In this document: positions 8,476-9,794 of the stretch, in pieces
How positions within the stretch are numbered: position 1 is the first letter of the stretch
Layout: the number at the start of each line of letters is the position of its first letter
NCBI GenBank assembly: GCA_003132865.1
Contig: PKYZ01000327.1
Location: 11,482-21,275, forward strand
Direction of reading: 5' to 3'
Length of the DNA stretch: 9,794 bases
From: Bryobacterales bacterium
GTDB taxonomy: Bacteria; Acidobacteriota; Terriglobia; Bryobacterales; Bryobacteraceae
Notes under the pieces: model-generated
Seen by the model: the letters and a program-made list of their open reading frames with translations, nothing else
Database searches by the model: none
Told to the model about the DNA's origin: nothing
Program-made: the position numbers and the translations under genes

Positions 8476-8482
8476 CCTCTTC
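8476..8482 (-). promoter_or_regulatory. Probable ribosome binding site for the NRPS TTG start
   Basis: On the minus strand GAAGAGG lies 8 bases before TTG 8467, which is good Shine-Dalgarno spacing. The only nearby ATG (8475-8473) directly abuts this motif with no spacing and reads ATG CCC CAT TGA, a three-codon dead end in another frame whose stop overlaps the TTG. The other in-frame candidate, GTG 8491, lies inside the hairpin repeat and has no purine-rich site before it. The choice of TTG is an inference from spacing. Confidence 0.55.
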
Positions 8483-8595
8483 GTGGCGCACGCTTTAGCG
8501 TGCAGCGGCGAACTTCAGTTCGCCGTCGACGCACTCCGCACTGGGCGCGGAGCTGTCGGCTGAAGCCGACAGCGGCACGCTGAAGCGTGCGCCAC
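8483..8595. repeat. 113-bp multi-hairpin repeat with terminal inverted repeats, between the channel gene and the NRPS
   Basis: The ends GTGGCGCACGCT (8483-8494) and AGCGTGCGCCAC (8584-8595) are perfect 12-bp inverted repeats, extendable to about 21 bp with one mismatch. Between and within them are five successive hairpins: 8488-8503 (GCACGCT stem), 8507-8524 (GGCGAACT stem), 8534-8552 (CTCCGC stem, 7-base loop), 8552-8573 (10-bp GCTGTCGGCT stem, GA loop) and 8575-8590 (GCACGCT stem, GA loop). It resembles REP-like or MITE-like intergenic elements; I see no coding capacity and no clear target-site duplication. As RNA it could protect the upstream transcript end or modulate read-through into the NRPS. 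It lacks a T-tract, so it is not a classical terminator. Confidence 0.85.
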
Positions 8596-8614
8596 AGGTC
8601 GGCGCCCAGTGTCC

Positions 8615-9794
8615 TCACTGCCACCCCCCGCCCAGGGAGCGATACAGGGTGACGACGTTGGTCAATTCCTGGCGGCGGATTTGAACGAGCTGGAGTTGTG
8701 CGTCGAGCAATTGGCGTTCGGAATCGAGGTATTCCAGGTAACTGGCGACGCCGCCCCGGTATCCGAGATCGGCGAGATCCACCCCCTGGCGGAGGCTCTC
8801 GACGAGCCCCTCCTGTTGGGTTCGCAGCTCGGCCAGTTTCCGGCCGGCGGCCAGCGAGTCCGCCACTTCGCGGAAGGCCTGTTGCACGGTCTGCTGGTAG
8901 CCGAGCAGGGCCTCCTGGCGGCGCGCCTCGGCGATTCGCACACCGGCCCGGATGGCGCCGGCGTTGAAGATCGGCAGATTTCCCGCGGGAGCGAAAAGCC
9001 ATGTGCCATTGGAGGCTTTGAGAAGGTTGAGCAGAGCGATGCTCTCAAACCCAGTGGACGCCGTCAACGAAATCGTGGGGAAGAACGCGGCTTTGGCCAC
9101 CGCCACCAGGGCGTGATCGCCGATTAGTTGCTGCTCCGCCTCGCGAATGTCGGGCCGGCGGTCGAGCAGCGTGGATGGTAAGCCGGGAGGAAGCCTGGGG
9201 GCCAGTCCTTGTTCGAGTAGCGATCGGCCGCGGACAATCGGTCCGGGATTCCGGCCGAGCAGGATACCGAGCTGGTTTTCGGTCTGCTCGTTCTGCAGCT
9301 CCAGGCCGGTGAGCGCCGTGTGCGCGCTTTTCACGAGCACTTCGGCTTGGCGCAGATCGATCTCGGAGGAATAGCCGTTATCCACGCGAAGCTGAACCAA
9401 CTCGAGCGAATCCTCGCGGAGCTTGAGCGCGTGCTGCGTGATTTCGAGTTCCAGATCCAGGTCGCGCAACATGAAGTAGGCGCCCGCCACACCGCTCACC
9501 AGCGTTTCGAGGACCGCCCGCCGCGCTTCGACACTGGCAAGCAGGCTGGCCCGCGCGGCCGCGCTCGTATTCCGGATTCGTCCCCAGAGGTCGAGTTCCC
9601 AACCCAGGCTGACGGAGAGGCTGGTGTAGTCGCTGTCGGCCGAAACGCCCTCCGGCAGAGGGCCGCTGATGTCTTCGGCGGTCCGGAGATTGTTGTAACC
9701 GGCCTGTGCGGCCACCGATGGGAGACGGGCCGATCGCGCGATGGTAAGTTGAGCGCGGGCTTCCAACACGCGCGCGGCCGCAATTTGCGCGTCG
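8615..9794 (-). CDS. Outer-membrane efflux channel of the NodT/OprM (TolC) family, 5' end outside the window
   Basis: The outer-membrane duct of tripartite exporters (RND, or ABC/MFS with a membrane-fusion protein). The visible 392 residues end at a TGA (8617-8615). They carry the two tandem repeats of the family: first WELDLWGRIR (about 65-74), the coiled-coil region and NGYSSEIDLRQAE (139-151), then the diagnostic LPSTLLDRRPDIREAEQQL (about 205-223), AKAAFFPTISLT, and LPIFNAGAIRAGVRIAEA (273-290). The end, YRSLGGGW, matches the usual NodT-family C-terminus. Full-length relatives are roughly 450-500 residues, so I infer that about the first 80-100, including the signal peptide and probable lipobox, are missing. 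The gene is followed on the same strand by the NRPS after a 147-bp gap occupied by the hairpin repeat, which makes export of the peptide a plausible but unproven role. A fusion protein and pump are expected upstream beyond the window. Confidence 0.95.
   Translation of the reverse strand, partial: DAQIAAARVLEARAQLTIARSARLPSVAAQAGYNNLRTAEDISGPLPEGVSADSDYTSLSVSLGWELDLWGRIRNTSAAARASLLASVEARRAVLETLVSGVAGAYFMLRDLDLELEITQHALKLREDSLELVQLRVDNGYSSEIDLRQAEVLVKSAHTALTGLELQNEQTENQLGILLGRNPGPIVRGRSLLEQGLAPRLPPGLPSTLLDRRPDIREAEQQLIGDHALVAVAKAAFFPTISLTASTGFESIALLNLLKASNGTWLFAPAGNLPIFNAGAIRAGVRIAEARRQEALLGYQQTVQQAFREVADSLAAGRKLAELRTQQEGLVESLRQGVDLADLGYRGGVASYLEYLDSERQLLDAQLQLVQIRRQELTNVVTLYRSLGGGWQ

Noticed and set aside
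8552..8573. 10-bp GC-rich hairpin as a rho-independent terminator of the channel gene
   Set aside because: No T-tract follows on either strand, and it is one of five stems of the same repeat element.
8483..8595. CRISPR-like or tandem repeat array
   Set aside because: The stems differ from each other and there are no regularly spaced direct repeats with unique spacers; it is a single hairpin-rich element.
8457..9002. 181-codon minus-strand frame crossing the channel end, the repeat and the NRPS start
   Set aside because: Out of frame with the clear NodT-family protein, and runs through the hairpin repeat; no domain.

Overview
The window is GC-rich DNA from a Gram-negative bacterium, because it encodes an outer-membrane efflux channel. 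The phylum cannot be fixed from the sequence. A compact multi-hairpin repeat of the kind I associate with GC-rich soil bacteria such as Acidobacteria or Planctomycetes is a weak hint only. Every supported gene is on the minus strand, and transcription runs from high to low coordinates.

Layout in the direction of transcription: (1) 9794-8615, the C-terminal 392 residues of a NodT/OprM/TolC-type outer-membrane factor, whose N-terminus lies outside the window. (2) 8595-8483, a 113-bp repeat made of a 12-bp perfect terminal inverted repeat and five tandem hairpins, which fills most of the 147-bp gap between the genes. (3) 8467-1, one uninterrupted reading frame of at least 2822 codons for a non-ribosomal peptide synthetase (NRPS). 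It runs off the low-coordinate end. It is divided as A-T / C-A-T / C-A-T / C..., so there is an initiation module, two complete elongation modules and the start of a third.

Together these look like a peptide biosynthesis and export locus: the NRPS would activate and condense at least three building blocks, and the channel could be the outer-membrane part of a tripartite exporter for the product. The link between export and synthesis rests on adjacency alone.

The most notable points are these. The first A domain lacks the aspartate that normally binds the amino group of an alpha-amino acid and carries other core changes, so the starter may not be an ordinary amino acid. The NRPS has no usable ATG: the first in-frame ATG is about 75 codons inside the first A domain, and the likely start is a TTG placed just after the hairpin repeat behind a good ribosome binding site. 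The repeat itself sits exactly at the junction of the two genes. Large open frames on the plus strand across 1-8400 are antisense shadows of the NRPS.
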